Shown: one piece after another, positions 1 to 12,362 of the stretch
How positions within the stretch are numbered: the stretch's first letter is position 1
How the letters are laid out: the number at the start of each line of letters is the position of its first letter
Assembly: GCA_030407005.1 (NCBI GenBank)
Contig: JAUDYN010000005.1
Location: 868,001-932,000, forward strand
Source of the DNA: Desarmillaria ectypa
Taxonomy: Eukaryota; Basidiomycota; Agaricomycetes; Agaricales; Physalacriaceae
DNA length: 64,000 nucleotides
Direction of reading: 5' to 3'
Notes under the pieces: model-generated
Seen by the model: the letters and a program-made list of their open reading frames with translations, nothing else
Told to the model about the DNA's origin: nothing
Database searches by the model: none
Made by a program: the position numbers and the translations under genes

Positions 1-1427
1 CCTAACATTATTTGGCCTTAGTAGGCACTTATCCTATCCTCCACAGACCCTGGCAAAGTAGAACTTGACTCCCTAAATGAGGGTGCAGAGACTTTTGACT
101 TCAGAGGCCCAAAGGCATTCCATCTACTTGTCTCAGTCCTGAGCATAGCCCATATTGCAGTGCCAGTACCACCTGGCAAATCCTGTGCTTTGTCAGAGGG
201 ATGGGACTCAGTATATATCATTGTATCATCACACTTGGCAAGTGCATGGTATCAGTTTATGAGTTTCAATTTTTTCAGTGCATTTAGAGTGTGAACAAAG
301 TTGGTATCTTGAATGCACATATTTACAGGGTATCCTACAGATAATATATAAGTCTGGCCAGTGAGAATGGAAGATGCACTAGTTAAATCCTTGGTTGCAC
401 AAGGGAAATCAAGCCCTTGGCAACCTAGTCTTTTACCTCCTCCATCTTTATCTTGCTGTTCTCTTTATTTTTGGTAATCATAATCAACTAGACATCCCTA
501 TATTCTTTCTTCTTGGGACAGTCCTTTGCTATGTGTCCCTTCTCATTGCATCTGAAGCATCTCCCCTCTGCCTTCTGTCAGTCAATCTTCATTGGCTGTC
601 CTACACCTCTGTACATAGTTTATCTACCCATCATCATATCCCAGCTTGGGAGCCAACAAACTTGTTATCCTAGCAGATTGTTTGCTACTGGGGTGAGGTT
701 GGGGGTGAGGAGTGTTCTTTTGGTTGTCCTGAGAAACACCTGAGGTTTGGTCAAAAACCCATTTACATTGGTGCTCCTCATACATATGGAGGATGTGTTC
801 TTTCTACTCTAGATATGTACAAGGAATGTTGATGCTCATGTTGGAGATGAATGTTGTATAGGATGATGGGATGCCTATTTGTATGGCTTTGACTATTGCA
901 CTATGGTCATTTTCATTGGTTCATCATCTGGCCAGTTTGGCCTCTTCTTCCAGCTTCTGGAAGTAGTGACTGGCCGGTTGCATGCCCATGCAAAGGTTGA
1001 ACATTCATTTTTCATGGATTTCTTCAATTGTGGGATCCCAGAACTGGTGTGTGACCAGTTCTATGAAATCTTCCTAGCTTGGATACTGGAAGTGTGTGGT
1101 TGTCCCATTGAGACTGTCTATAACCCAGTATTTGGGTCTCTTATAGACCCACCAGTCCTTGGCAGGTTCTTCAAAGTGAGATATAGTGAACAATACCAGG
1201 TGAGATGGTAACTGGAAATAATAGTGGAACATCTCAAAGTAAGTGATACAGTTGCCTATAAACCATTCTATATCATTATAATCCCCTTTGAATGGTTTTA
1301 GGGATTGGATGAAGATGAGCTTAATGCTCAGATAAGAGACCTCATCAGATGTGATTCTAATAGAGTTGGGATATGGATCTGAGGGTGCTTACCCTGGAGG
1401 AGATCATGGGATTGAATATTAATCTGG
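1..1427 (-). pseudogene. Gyp0: decayed Ty3/gypsy gag fragment (C-terminal part)
   Basis: Minus-strand remnant of a chromovirus gag and the start of pol. Reading the minus strand around 730-850 gives a chain of gag residues closely matching the better preserved Gyp2 gag at about 31,889-32,494, including FISNM, NIPC and KWVFDQT. The order of similarity runs from pol start (near 1-220) to gag (to about 1,400), so the element lies on the minus strand and its pol continues beyond the window start. Stops interrupt every frame, so no product is expected. It is split from its N-terminal half at 12,363-13,891 by the nested insertions 1,428-12,362. Confidence 0.75.
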
Positions 1428-2418
1428 TGATATGCCATCTATGTGTTCACACCTAGATTTTGCGATTTTGTAACAATACTATTGCACATCTATCCTATAC
1501 TAGTGATATATAGAGGACTATAGCTGAGGATTCAAGCTGATAGTTAAATGCAGTAAGCAACTGGTAGAGCCAGGACTTAGATGCAACACCATTAGTGTGT
1601 TAAATCTACTAGCTGGCCAGACTATCCAGATATTCATATAACCACATTACTAGGGTATGAAGTTGGGCCAAGAGTGTAGAAAGACCAACTATAGAGTCTC
1701 TAGACCAATCATTTGAAAAAAAAAACTGACTAGACTGACTATTGTGTGATTATTCACCATTATTCATGACTAGCCAAGAAATTCTTACCAATATACTCTA
1801 TACCCAGATGATATCTATAGTTCTGCCTCAGTAGTATATAAGTAGTGGGATGGGTGCTTATGCAAAGCAGATAAGCCATTCCCACAGTTGAGCCCTCACT
1901 GGTAGTAACTGGTGTCCCCAACTAAAGGCTTTTGTGCTTAACCTTGACAAAGTGATTAATAGTTACTAAGTCACTCATAGTATTGCATTGAATTGAAGTC
2001 ACTTAGAGTCACTGTTGCATCCTGCAAAGGTCCAGAGTGTTTTGAAGTTAGTTCAAGCAAAGTTCTCAGAGTTGTAGTTTATTCTTAGGCCAAGAGCACC
2101 ACTAGTCAGCCAAGAGTGTGACTGGTCAAGTGTTTATCACTTATAGGAAGCAGTATAGGGCCAAAGTGCCACCAGTCTGAAGCAGTTTCAGTCAGAATGA
2201 GTGCAGTAGCTTAAACCAAGTCACTCTTATCCAATTGTGTCTTACCCACCCCACTAGTATGAGTAGTACTTTGTATAACTCACTAGTAATGAATAAAACA
2301 TCTTTAAAACAATTGTACTTGATTATTGAAGTCTGCAGAGTGCTTCCATTGTACTCAAAACCACCTGAATTCAATATTGGTGATTAAGTGTAGAGTAGTG
2401 AAAGATTTAGTGTGATTG
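1428..2418 (+). repeat. LTR-B copy 1, left part (interrupted)
   Basis: Begins TGATATGCCATC, the same start as LTR-B copy 2 at 8,827, and follows that copy almost base for base. It contains a TATA-like TATATAAG box and an AATAAA signal, as expected for an LTR with its own promoter and polyadenylation site. It breaks at GATTG (2,414-2,418), where Gyp1 is inserted, and resumes at 12,304. It sits in the Gyp0 gag. The flanks CTGG and CCAG do not give a convincing target duplication, so it may be old. Confidence 0.8.
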
Positions 2419-2834
2419 TGTTATAATTTTTCCATTATCTAATCTTATCTGAGTCATATCCATGACTCATCCATCTAATTGACCACCGTTTCTAACTCAT
2501 ATCCAACCACTCGCTGACCGTTACCCTTATTCTCACCACTTGTCACCCCAGATGTTTTCTATTGGACAATGATCCTTCCAGACAATCCAGCATCGACACT
2601 ATTCCAGCATGGATTGAGTCATTTCATCTAAATATAACGCTGTAGCAATAGTATATAAACAGAGTAAACTACACAGTTGTACTCTATCTTTTGACTAAAC
2701 TTAAATCATATACCTCCTACTCTCCCACACTAAAGACTATGCTTAATCTTCTAACTGGGTAACTGTTCGAATGCATAACAGCCTGTAGAAGACAGCTGAT
2801 GTCCCAAGTCACATGACTAAGTTGGTTCCTAACA
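2419..2834 (+). repeat. Gyp1 5' LTR
   Basis: 416 bp, starts TGTTATAATT and ends CCTAACA. It pairs with 11,888-12,303 at the same length and near identity; the differences seen are mostly C/T and G/A transitions. It contains a TATATAAA box. The same LTR type flanks Gyp2 and Gyp3 in the other orientation. Confidence 0.93.
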
Positions 2835-2989
2835 TTAGTCGAAAGATATCCTTCTGCTTCTTTCAATGCTAGCCATAAAGAAGCATTCTTCCATAACAAA
2901 CGAAGAACACTGACAAGAACCCAGAACCGTTTCACTCAGCATTGTAATTGGTGGCACCATACTTTTGACCTTTTTCATGGTCCTTGCCA

Positions 2990-5512
2990 TTTTACTTTAT
3001 GAGGAAGAAATTCGAGCTCTTCTCTAACAAAGGCGAGCTCGCTGACCAAACCTACCACCCCAACCCTCACAGCATCCAGAACATGATTTTCCCCAGGAGC
3101 TACCCCCTGCCCAATTGGGACAATGAGAGGTGATACCACTCGTCTGTCCCTGGGCCTGCTTCACAATCGTGTCTTCCTCCAAGGGGACCACTGATGATGA
3201 GAGGCCCCCAACTCCTGGGCCCTCCTCCACCCACATCCATAATGCATGGGCAGTTCTACTCAGGTACCAGGTGGAATGACCTGCCTCCACCCCAGCCCAG
3301 GAATATGCACAGGACATTTGGGCTCAGAATGATGACACTCTGCCCCCATACTCCAGTCCTCCCCCTCATCCCACAACCCCCGCCTTCCACCAGCAACACT
3401 GGCGAGTACCTCCCTGCTCTCGGTCCCCCTCCCCTGATAGTTCCAACAGGTCATATCATGGGCCCTGACACCCTGATGATCCTGGCATGGATCGAAACCA
3501 CCTATACGGCCTCTGGGGTCATGAAAATTGGCCCCGAGAAGGGACCAACTCCATCTCCTCGCTCCCTATCATTGAACTCTCTGACAAGTCTGATGGGGAG
3601 CTTGATGCTCTGACCCCAGCCACTCCCAATGCCTCTGACAACCCCTTCAACCCAAATGGAGGGGACTATATATGGTCCAACCTCTCTGAGGTTGACTGAA
3701 GGCTATTCGGCCCCTTCAGGGCTGCTGCCTGGGAGATTTGACATTGAGATGTTGAAGCAAGAGACCTTTGGGATGAGCCCAGACCTGAAATGGATGAGTG
3801 GCTGGTGCTCAACTGAGGAGACCCCATTTAGGGTCCAGACCCAGTCGCCATCATTTGCACCTGGATACATGCAAACTGGGACTGAAATATATTCCACCTC
3901 TCTGCCAGAGATATATTTCCAGGGCTTCAAGCCAGAGATCAGGAGGAGCAGAGAGAACTGGAGCATTCCCTACAACAGTTATGGCGACTGTAGGTTGCAA
4001 GAGAGGAGTAGATGGGGGCAAAGGCCCCAATATGATATGTTAACCTACGATACAGATTACTATGGTGGATTGGAATATTATCAACCCCAATACAAAACCA
4101 TTCCAGACTACCCTCCAGACACTCCAGTCACAAACCCATGACCATTACCCAACTTGCCTCCACATCATAGGGCACATCACTAAGGCTATCACCCTTATCA
4201 GGGTGGCAGTCTTCTCTTTGCAGGCATGGGAGAAGACATGGAAGCTGACACCACCCCTGCAGGGGTGTCAAGAACCCCAGTCATGGCAGAAGAAATTCAG
4301 CAGCAGATGAAAACTGCACTGGCCAAAAAGGAGAAGCACATCACAGAGATGCACAAAGAGCTCGAATGGGAGGAATCTGCCAGGAGGATGATGGCAGACT
4401 ACCTCCGTGACCAAGACAAAGGGAAGGAGCTGGAGAGAGGACAACCCTTGGAACCGCCAAGAGACTACCCAGGTTTAAGGCTGGATCATTTTTTGATCCC
4501 AAGACCACCTCCTGGTAAGGGTCCTCCCAACCCTATCCCCAACCCCATCGGGAATGCCACTGCCAATGCCCCATACCTGAGTATCAAACTCACACTCATC
4601 AAAGTACCCTCTCCATTCAAGGGGGACCATGATGACATTGAACACTTTATTGGTGATTGTATTGTGTACTTTGAAGTGTTTCAACACTATTTCCAGATGC
4701 CATTGCACCTGGTATTATTCACAATCTCCCACTTTGAGGGGGCCACCAAGGACCGGTGAGTCTATAAGAGACCTGAATTCTGGGTAGGTGACTCCTACAA
4801 TGGGACTGCTGCCCACTTTTGCTACTCTGACTGGGCAGACTTCGTCAATTTGGTCTCTCGACAATTTAGAGACCCCGCCATCAAAGAAGTCCATGAAAAG
4901 TGGATGTTCAACCTTCAGATGGGAGCACAGCCCACCTCCCATTACTTCCAGAAGCTGGAAGAAGAAGCCAAGCTAGTGGGCCGGAGAACTGATGAAGCAG
5001 AGCGCAGCACCATGGTGAGGGCGGTATGACTAGGAGTTCCAAGCTCCTATACCACCTTCATCTCTAACATGGGTGTCAATATACTGTGCTCATATCTGGA
5101 GTGGAAGGAGCATATCCTCAGGATGTACGAGGAACGCCAATGCAAATGGGTCTTTGACCAGACCACCAGTATGCCCAGAGATGGGCAGAAGAAGGACTCC
5201 CAGCCCCAACAGCAACAATAGCCCAGTGGCAAAACTGCTGCTGGGGCAACAAGTTCCTTAGCTCCAAAACCGACTGCCAACATGGGAGTAGGCCGGGATG
5301 CTGGAACAGGTCAGTGGATGACATACGGAGGGGCAGGTAAGTCAATGGACATCGATTGGCGAAGGGCTGAGGGCAGATACTTCAGGTGTGATGAGAAAGG
5401 TTATCTGAGCAAAGATTGTCCCAAGAGAAAAGAGTTGAGGGATGTTCGATCCTTGGGGCCCACTAACAAAGTGGTGCCGGTCACCACCAAGATCAAAGAG
5501 GCAAAAGACTAG
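2990..5512 (+). pseudogene. Gyp1 gag pseudogene
   Basis: Structural (capsid/nucleocapsid) protein of the chromovirus. Recognisable pieces include a proline-rich N-terminal region (about 3,190-3,700), a coiled and charged segment (about 4,230-4,450), the capsid core (about 4,560-5,150; motifs FKGDHDDIE and HYFQ) and a zinc knuckle at about 5,378-5,421. The knuckle reads YFRCDEKGYLSKDC, so the first Cys and the His of CX2CX4HX4C are both Tyr; the Gyp2 copy keeps CFRC and GHLS. Several stops, for instance at about 4,757 and 5,028, break the frame. The start is not fixed because the N-terminal frame is damaged. Confidence 0.82.
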
Positions 5513-8500
5513 GTTGACAAGGGTTCGATTCCTCTTGCTCAACCAAGTCTCAAGAAGGTGAGTCCTCAGCTTCTATAGGTCAGACTGAATATTATAAACA
5601 TAGACAATTATACAAAAAAACAAATATATATTCTATGACTTCACAGACCCCGAAGCTGAAAAACACCAAAGAATCAAAAACAAACAGGTACGTCATCCTC
5701 CTTAAAGAAGCTGACACAAGCATCTGTAGTGAATCCTGAACCCCCAATGAGGCGGAGGATGTGCCAGATGGTGCTGGTGCTACCATGAAGTCCACCAAGC
5801 CTAGCTCACTGGATATGCAATTGGGTAACCAATTATGGGCAGAGGATAGTAGGCGGGACTCCCTTGGGCCTTCCAGAAGTCTGAAATCCCCAGAACTCCT
5901 GACAAGTTGAGAGACAAGTCCACCAGCCTTGCCAGGGTTGGCAGGGAAAAAAAGAGCCTCTCACCAAGGCCAGGATCGGAGCCACATGCTATCCAGTCCA
6001 GTGGGAGAACAGACCAGAGTGGAGCCACAGGCAATGCTGATTAGATTTGCCCTGGATGCAAAGGCTAAGTACTCTGCCAGGTTGGATAGTACTAGCAGAA
6101 CTTTGGACCCCTCAAGATGAGTCCAATCCCCTCCTGGGATTGTTCAGGTTCCGAAAGCAACCTAAGCTGAAGAATAGGGGGAAGTCGCTAGTGCCCAGGT
6201 GATAGAAAGGGGGCAGTTGCACTCAAACAATGGGTGCGATGATTATGCCAACCGGGAGTCTCTGCTGAAAATAATTCAAACACCGACAAAGGTGATGCAG
6301 GCCAAAGAACACAGGGATACTGATCAGGGATATGAAAGCAAGCTGGCTGACAAATTCCCATCATCAGCTGTATCTCGACAGGGGATATCCCATGCTCGGG
6401 AATCCGCTAGCATCTAGGTGGTAAAAAGGGGGCAGATTCACAGAACCACCATCATCGAAGTACCTGATGAAGAGGATGACACAGCTTTTCTACAATAGAA
6501 AGCAAAACAGTCCAGAACCAAAGTCCTGCCAGTTACAGAGGCACTGAAACCCAAAAACCTGCCTAACAAGGGGGTACCAAAACTCAATCATTTATGGTGT
6601 AAACCATTCAGAATTGATTGGACACTTCATGCAGTCTGTGCTGCCAAGGCTATCCTTTCTATTTGAGTTCATCCCAAATGACTCAGAGAAATCACCAACA
6701 AGTTGGTTCAACACTTGAAAGAAAGTGGAGACCAAGAAGCTCTCTATGAACTCCACGAACCAATCTGATATATCCGTGGAAGCAAAAGCTCAGGTCAAGA
6801 TTTTTTGGTGGATATCCAGCTCTCTCCTTGTACAGGAAAGAAGACGTTGACAACCTGAGTGTTGTTGGATAGCAGCTGTACAGGCAGTTCTATCAACTGA
6901 ACCTACATCCAACAACACCAGTTGGACACCCAAAAAGCCGCCTCTCTAATACCCGTATACAATGCAGATGGAACCCATAACAAGGCAGATGATGTAACCG
7001 AATTTGTGGAACTCTGAATGACCATCAGAGACCACAGCAAACAAATTGACCTTGCAGTCACTGAACTAGATTCCAAGACCATGTACTTGGGCCACAACTG
7101 GCTAAAGTGCCATAACCCACTTGTCAATTAGAAGACAGGATCCATGACATTCAGATGATGTCAGTGCATTAAAAGCTATTTTACACTTCCCAACACAGAT
7201 GAAGAAGACCAGTGGGATCAAGAACTTGAGAAAGGAGAAAGTATTCTTGCTGTCAATATGCAAGAAGAAATCACTCTCCAAGCAGTCTACCATGCAAATG
7301 AACTGGCGGCAGCTGCAAATGCAGAGAAACTGAAACAAACTTTTGAGAAGCTTGTGCCTCCTCAGTACCAAAGCTTTAGAGATCTATTCTCAAAAGAAAG
7401 CTTTGATAAATTACCAGAATGAAGATCTTGGGACCATGCTATTGAGCTGGTTCCCAGTGCGAAATCTATCTTGGATTGTAAAGTCTATCTGCTCAATCAA
7501 AATGAGCAAGAACAACTTGACAAGTTTCTTGATGAGAACTTAGACTCAGGATGAATTCGTCCCTCGAAATCCCCATTTGCATCTCCCTTTTTCTTTGTTA
7601 AGAAAAAGGATGGCTCTTTGCGACCTGTTTAGGACTATAGAAAACTGAATGAAATGACAATCAAGAATCGTTATCCCCTTCCCCTGATCTCTGAGCTCAT
7701 CGACAAGCTATGAGGAGCAAAGTATTTCTCTAAACTGGACATTCAATGGGAATACAACAATATACACATCCAAGATGGAGATGAAGAAAAGGCTGCATTC
7801 AGAACTAACTGAGGACTCTTTGAGCCAATGGTTATGTTCTTTGGCCTCACAAATTCACCCACTACATTCCAGTGGATGATGAATGACATCTTCAAAGACT
7901 TGATTGCCAGAGGAAAAGTCACTATTTACCTCGACGACATTCTCATTTTCACTAAGACTCTGTCGGAACACTGTACCATTGTTCAACAAGTTCTACAATG
8001 CCTTTGAGAAAACAAACTATTTCTTAAAGCTGAAAAATGCGAGTTTGAAGTACTTGAAACCAAATATTTGGGTGTTATCATCAGTGAAGACACTATTCGC
8101 ATGGACCCAGTCAAAATTGCGGGAATAGCTGAATGGCCAACTCCCATGAAGAAAAAAGAACTTCAGTTGTTTTTAGGATTCACGAACTTTTACCAAAAGT
8201 TCATCCATGACTACTCCAAAATCATGCATCCATTTACCCAGTTAACTGGAGAGGTAGACTGGATGTGGGGACCAGACCAGGAACAGATGTTCTCACAACT
8301 CAAGAAGTTGATGATAACAAATGTAGTCCTAACGATCCCCTCAGACAATGGAAAATTCAGAGTAGAGGCTGACGCCAGTGATGGCGTGATTGGCACTGTT
8401 CTTAGTCAAGAACAGAATGGGAAATGGAGACCAGTTGCTTTCATGTCAAAAGCATTGACAGTCACTGAGTGCAACTATGAGATCTACGACAAGGAGCTGC

Positions 8501-8822
8501 TGGCTATCATGCTAGCCCTGGAAGAATGGTGCCATTACCTCATAGGCACAAAGGAAATCATCAAAATCTGGATGGATCATCAAAACCTCCAGTACTTCCA
8601 AAAACCACAAAAACTGAACCACTGACAAGCTCGATGGGTCACAGAACTAGCCGAGTACCACTTTGTTCTACAACACAAAGCTGGAACTGCCAACAAGAAG
8701 GCAGACCTTCTTAGTCAGCAATATAATCATGATCAAGGAAAGGAAGACACCCAAGATGTTATTGTCCTTTCTCCAGAACATTTTCGGGCACTAATATTAC
8801 CCACTACCAAAGAATGAATCAT
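5513..8822 (+). pseudogene. Gyp1 pol pseudogene, first part (protease, RT, RNase H)
   Basis: Polyprotein region of the chromovirus. The aspartic protease site at about 6,868-6,876 reads LLDSSCTG; the Gyp2 copy has LLDSGCTG, so the essential D-S/T-G glycine is lost here. Reverse transcriptase follows with the YLDD box at about 7,927-7,938, then RNase H (8,240-8,620; EADASDG and YEIYDKELLAI). Many in-frame TGA stops occur where Gyp2 or the family has Arg, for example at about 7,420. The frame is cut at 8,822 by LTR-B copy 2 and resumes at about 10,191. Confidence 0.85.
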
Positions 8823-8826
8823 GTGT

Positions 8827-10186
8827 TGATATGCCATCTACGCATTCACACCTAGATTTTGCGATTTTGTAACAATACTATTGCACATCTATCCTATACT
8901 AGTGATACATAGAGGACTATAGCTGAGGCTTTGAGCTGATAGTTAAAAGCAGTAAGCAACTGGTAGAGCCAGGACTTCAATGCAACACCATTAGTGGGTT
9001 AAATCTACCAGCCAGCCAGACTAGTAACTCGAATGCTAGCAGGACTAAGTGAAATACAGCCACTAGCAAATGAAGGATGCTACTAGCACACAAAAACCAG
9101 GAGCAGAATACACAGATCTCGTGAAGTTCTGTCACTAGCAGCCCAGACTGGGCATAAATGCCTAAGTCAGGATAACTAGTCATATGGTAATCTTGAAACA
9201 GGACTTAGAAATAAATTAGGAATGGATTAACCTTGAGCCCAGATCCGACTATTTTGATATAGATCTCTTATGATTGATGCTAGTGGAGCTGGACTGCACC
9301 CTCGATCATGATCGGATAGCTGTTACAGGCACCAATATCCGGATATCCATATAACCACGTTACTAGGGCATGTAGTTGTGCCAAGAGTGCGGAAAGACCA
9401 ACTGTGGAGTCTCTAGACCAATCATTTGAAAAGAAAATAGACTAGACTGACTATTATGTGATTATTCACCATTATTCATGACTAGCCAAGAAATTCTTAC
9501 CAATATACTCTATACCCAGATGATATCTATAGTTCTGCCTCAGTAGTATATAAGTAGTGGGATGGGTGCTTATGCAAAGCAGATAAGCCATTCCCACAGT
9601 TGAGCCCTCACTGGTAGTAACTGGTGTCCCCAATTAAAGGCTTTTGTGCTTAACCTCGATGAAGTGATTAATAGTCGCTAAGTCACCCATAGAATTGCAT
9701 TGAATTGAAGTCCATTAGAGTCACTGTTGTGTCCTGCAAAGGTCCAGAGTGTTTTGAAGTTAGTTCAAGCAAAGTTCTTGGAGTTATAGTTTATTCTTAG
9801 GCCAAGAGCGCCACTAGTCAGCCAAGAGTGCGACTGGTCAAGTGTTTATCACTTGTAGGAAGCAGTATAGGGCCAAGAGCGCCACCAGTCTGAAGCAGTT
9901 TCAGTCAGAACGAGTGCAGTAGCTCAAACCAAGTCACTTTTTACCCAATTGTGTCTTACCAACCCCACTAGTGTGAGTAGTACTTTGTATAACTCACTGA
10001 TAATGAATAAAATGTCTTTAAGACAATTGTACTTGATTATTGAAGTCTGCAGAGTGCTTCCATCGTACTCAAAACTGCCTGAATTCAATATTGGTGATTA
10101 AGTGTAGAGTAGTAAGAGGTTTAGTGTGATTGGTGTTCATTGCCATTCTCTAATTCTTTTGTCACTCGCCATTACCAAGCACATCA
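8827..10186 (+). repeat. LTR-B copy 2: solo LTR (1,360 bp) with 4-bp target duplication
   Basis: Starts TGATATG and ends CACATCA, a short imperfect terminal inverted repeat. It is flanked by GTGT on both sides (8,823-8,826 and 10,187-10,190). Removing it together with one GTGT restores the Gyp1 pol sequence as seen in Gyp2 near 28,600. It carries a TATATAAG promoter box and AATAAA, so it is an LTR and not a terminal-inverted-repeat DNA element. No internal region is present, so it is a solo LTR left by LTR-LTR recombination. It keeps more CpG than the other copies and is probably the youngest of the four. Confidence 0.88.
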
Positions 10187-10190
10187 GTGT

Positions 10191-11855
10191 ATAAGAGATA
10201 CAACCTGACAAAGGAATCAATGGGATCAGGGGATCGAAAAGTCCCTTAATCATGAAAGAGGAATAACCCAAGAAGATGAAATCTTGTGGTACAATGGACG
10301 GATCTATATTCCCAAGGAATCCTCCCTCCATGGTGAAATCATTTCACAAAATCACAATCATATCACTGTAGGTCATCCAGAAATCACAAAGACAAAGGAA
10401 CTCATTCTTCATGAATACTGGTGGCTGAAAATGAAAAAAGATGTTGAGTCCTACATCAAGAGATGCAAGACCTGTCAATGAACAAAGAGTAACATGCAGG
10501 CCAAAGCTGCACCTCTTCATCCCAATGCAATCCCCGATACTCCATGGACACACATTTCCATCAATATGATCACTGGTTTACCAGAATCAGAAGGCTTCAA
10601 TGCTCTACTTGTCATTATAGACCAATTCTCCAAGAACATTATCCTGATTCCATGTAATAAGGAATTATCTGCTGAAGGATGGGCACTGATGCTCCACAAC
10701 CATGTATATGCAAAGCATGGAATGCTGCAGGTGGTCATATCCAACTGGGAACCTCAATTTGTATCAGCATTCATGAAGGAACTCTATTGAGTGCTAGATA
10801 TCATGCAGAATGCCTCAATGGCATATCACCCTCAAATGGATGGACAGACAGAAAGAGTCAATCAGAAGGTTGAAAAGTATCTTTGCATCTTTGTCAACCA
10901 CTGACAAACTGACTGGGTGGCATGGTTACCACTTGCCAAATTCACTCACAACAACTGAACTCATTTGGCCATGAGAAAGAGCCCCTTCATGGTCCTATAT
11001 GGATGCAATCCTTGACTCATTCCTGAGTCTATCCAGAAAACCAGCTTTGTGAATCCCGCAGCCATCAATTTCACTGAGACAATGGCCAAGGTCCATAAAG
11101 AAGTACATAACACCTTGAAAAAGGCAGCAGAGCAAATGAAGGTGCAATATGACAAATAAAAACAATCATCATGAGAATATGAAGTCAGTGATAAGGTCTG
11201 GCTCGATACTGCTAACCTTCATCTTCCATGACCAAAGAAAAAACTTAACAACAAATGAACAGAACCATTCAAAATCATCAAAAAGTCTGGAGCAGCAGCA
11301 TACAAGTTGAAACTGCCACCCCATTGGAAGATTCACCCCCAATTTAACAAAAAGTTGTTGACCCCTTATGTCACACCCTCATTTCCCAATCAACAACAAC
11401 CACTGCCTCCCCCTCCAGACCTTGTCAATGGTCAGGAGGAATATGAAATTGAAGAAGTTCTGGATTCACACACTCGGAAAGTATACTCAAAAAGAGGACA
11501 ACTATCCAGAGAAGTCATGGACTATCTGGTTAAATGGAAGGGATGGACCCATGAACACAACTCATGGGTTTGAGAAAATGAGATGACAAATGCATTGGAA
11601 GCAATCTAAGAGTATCAGGCCAATGTAAACCGCACTGTATACACTCCAAAAATCATAACCAACGACAAAGTAGTGATCAAGATCTTAAACCATGAATACT
11701 CTGAAAATGGTGACATAGCATATCTTGCTGAACAAAAGGATGGATATACCAAATGGATCATCAATCTAGACAAGGACCTATGAAAAAAACTGACTGATCA
11801 GTACTGGATCAGTCAACTCAAAACACAGTTCAACACCCCTGAAGAAGAGCCTTAG
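10191..11855 (+). pseudogene. Gyp1 pol pseudogene, second part (integrase and chromodomain)
   Basis: Continues the Gyp1 polyprotein. An H2C2-type zinc region (about 10,370-10,480, ending RCKTCQ) is followed by the integrase core (10,500-10,960) and C-terminal domain (11,150-11,400). A chromodomain (about 11,430-11,573) has EEVLDS, DYLVKWKGW and NSWV. The chromodomain places the element among the chromoviruses, in which this module targets integration to heterochromatin. TGA stops occur after CKTCQ and after NSWV, among other places. The purine tract and 3' LTR follow. Confidence 0.85.
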
Positions 11856-11887
11856 CAGTTGGGACAACTGCTTTAACAAGGGGGTAA

Positions 11888-12303
11888 TGTTATGATTTTT
11901 CCATTATTTAATCCTATCTGAGTCATATCCATGACTCATCCATCTAATCAACCACCATTTCTGACTCATATCCAACCACTCACCAACTGTTACCCTCATT
12001 CTCACCACTTGTCACCCCAGATGTTTTCTATTGGACAATGATCCTTCCAGACAATCCAGCACCGACACTGTTCCAGCATGGATTGAGTCATTTCATCTAA
12101 ATATAACGCTGTAGCAATAGTATATAAACAGAGTAAACTACACAGTTGTACTCTATCTTTTGACTAAACTTAAATCATATACCTCCTACTCTCACACACT
12201 AAAGACTATGCTTAATCTTCTAACTGGGTAACTGTTCGAATGCATAACAGCCCATAAAAGACAGCTGATGTCCCAAGTCATGTGACTAAGTCAGTCCCTA
12301 ACA
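11888..12303 (+). repeat. Gyp1 3' LTR
   Basis: 416 bp, starts TGTTATGATT and ends CCTAACA. It is preceded by the polypurine tract AACAAGGGGGTAA and followed by the GATTG target duplication. Same length as the 5' LTR, with scattered transitions. Confidence 0.93.
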
Positions 12304-12362
12304 GATTGGTGTTCATTTCCATTCCCTAATTCTTTTGTCACTTACTGTTACCAAGCACATCA
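12304..12362 (+). repeat. LTR-B copy 1, right end
   Basis: Resumes after Gyp1 with the duplicated GATTG and ends GTTACCAAGCACATCA, the same 3' end as LTR-B copies 2 and 3. Joined to 1,428-2,418 it gives a full LTR of about 1.05 kb, shorter than copy 2 because of internal deletions. Confidence 0.82.

Larger units (their letters stand above)
2419..12303 (+). mobile_element. Gyp1: full-length but dead chromovirus (Ty3/gypsy)
   Basis: Complete element with two 416-bp LTRs (2,419-2,834 and 11,888-12,303) and a perfect 5-bp target duplication GATTG (2,414-2,418 and 12,304-12,308). A purine-rich tract ending in AAGGGGG lies just before the 3' LTR. Internal order is gag, protease, reverse transcriptase, RNase H, integrase, chromodomain, the order of Ty3-type chromoviruses. 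It is inserted in LTR-B copy 1 and is itself interrupted by LTR-B copy 2 at 8,827-10,186. Without that insert it would be about 8.5 kb. Multiple stops and altered catalytic residues show it cannot move by itself. Confidence 0.92.

Noticed and set aside
1428..12362. A target duplication around LTR-B copy 1
   Set aside because: Flanks CTGG and CCAG differ at two of four bases; not convincing.
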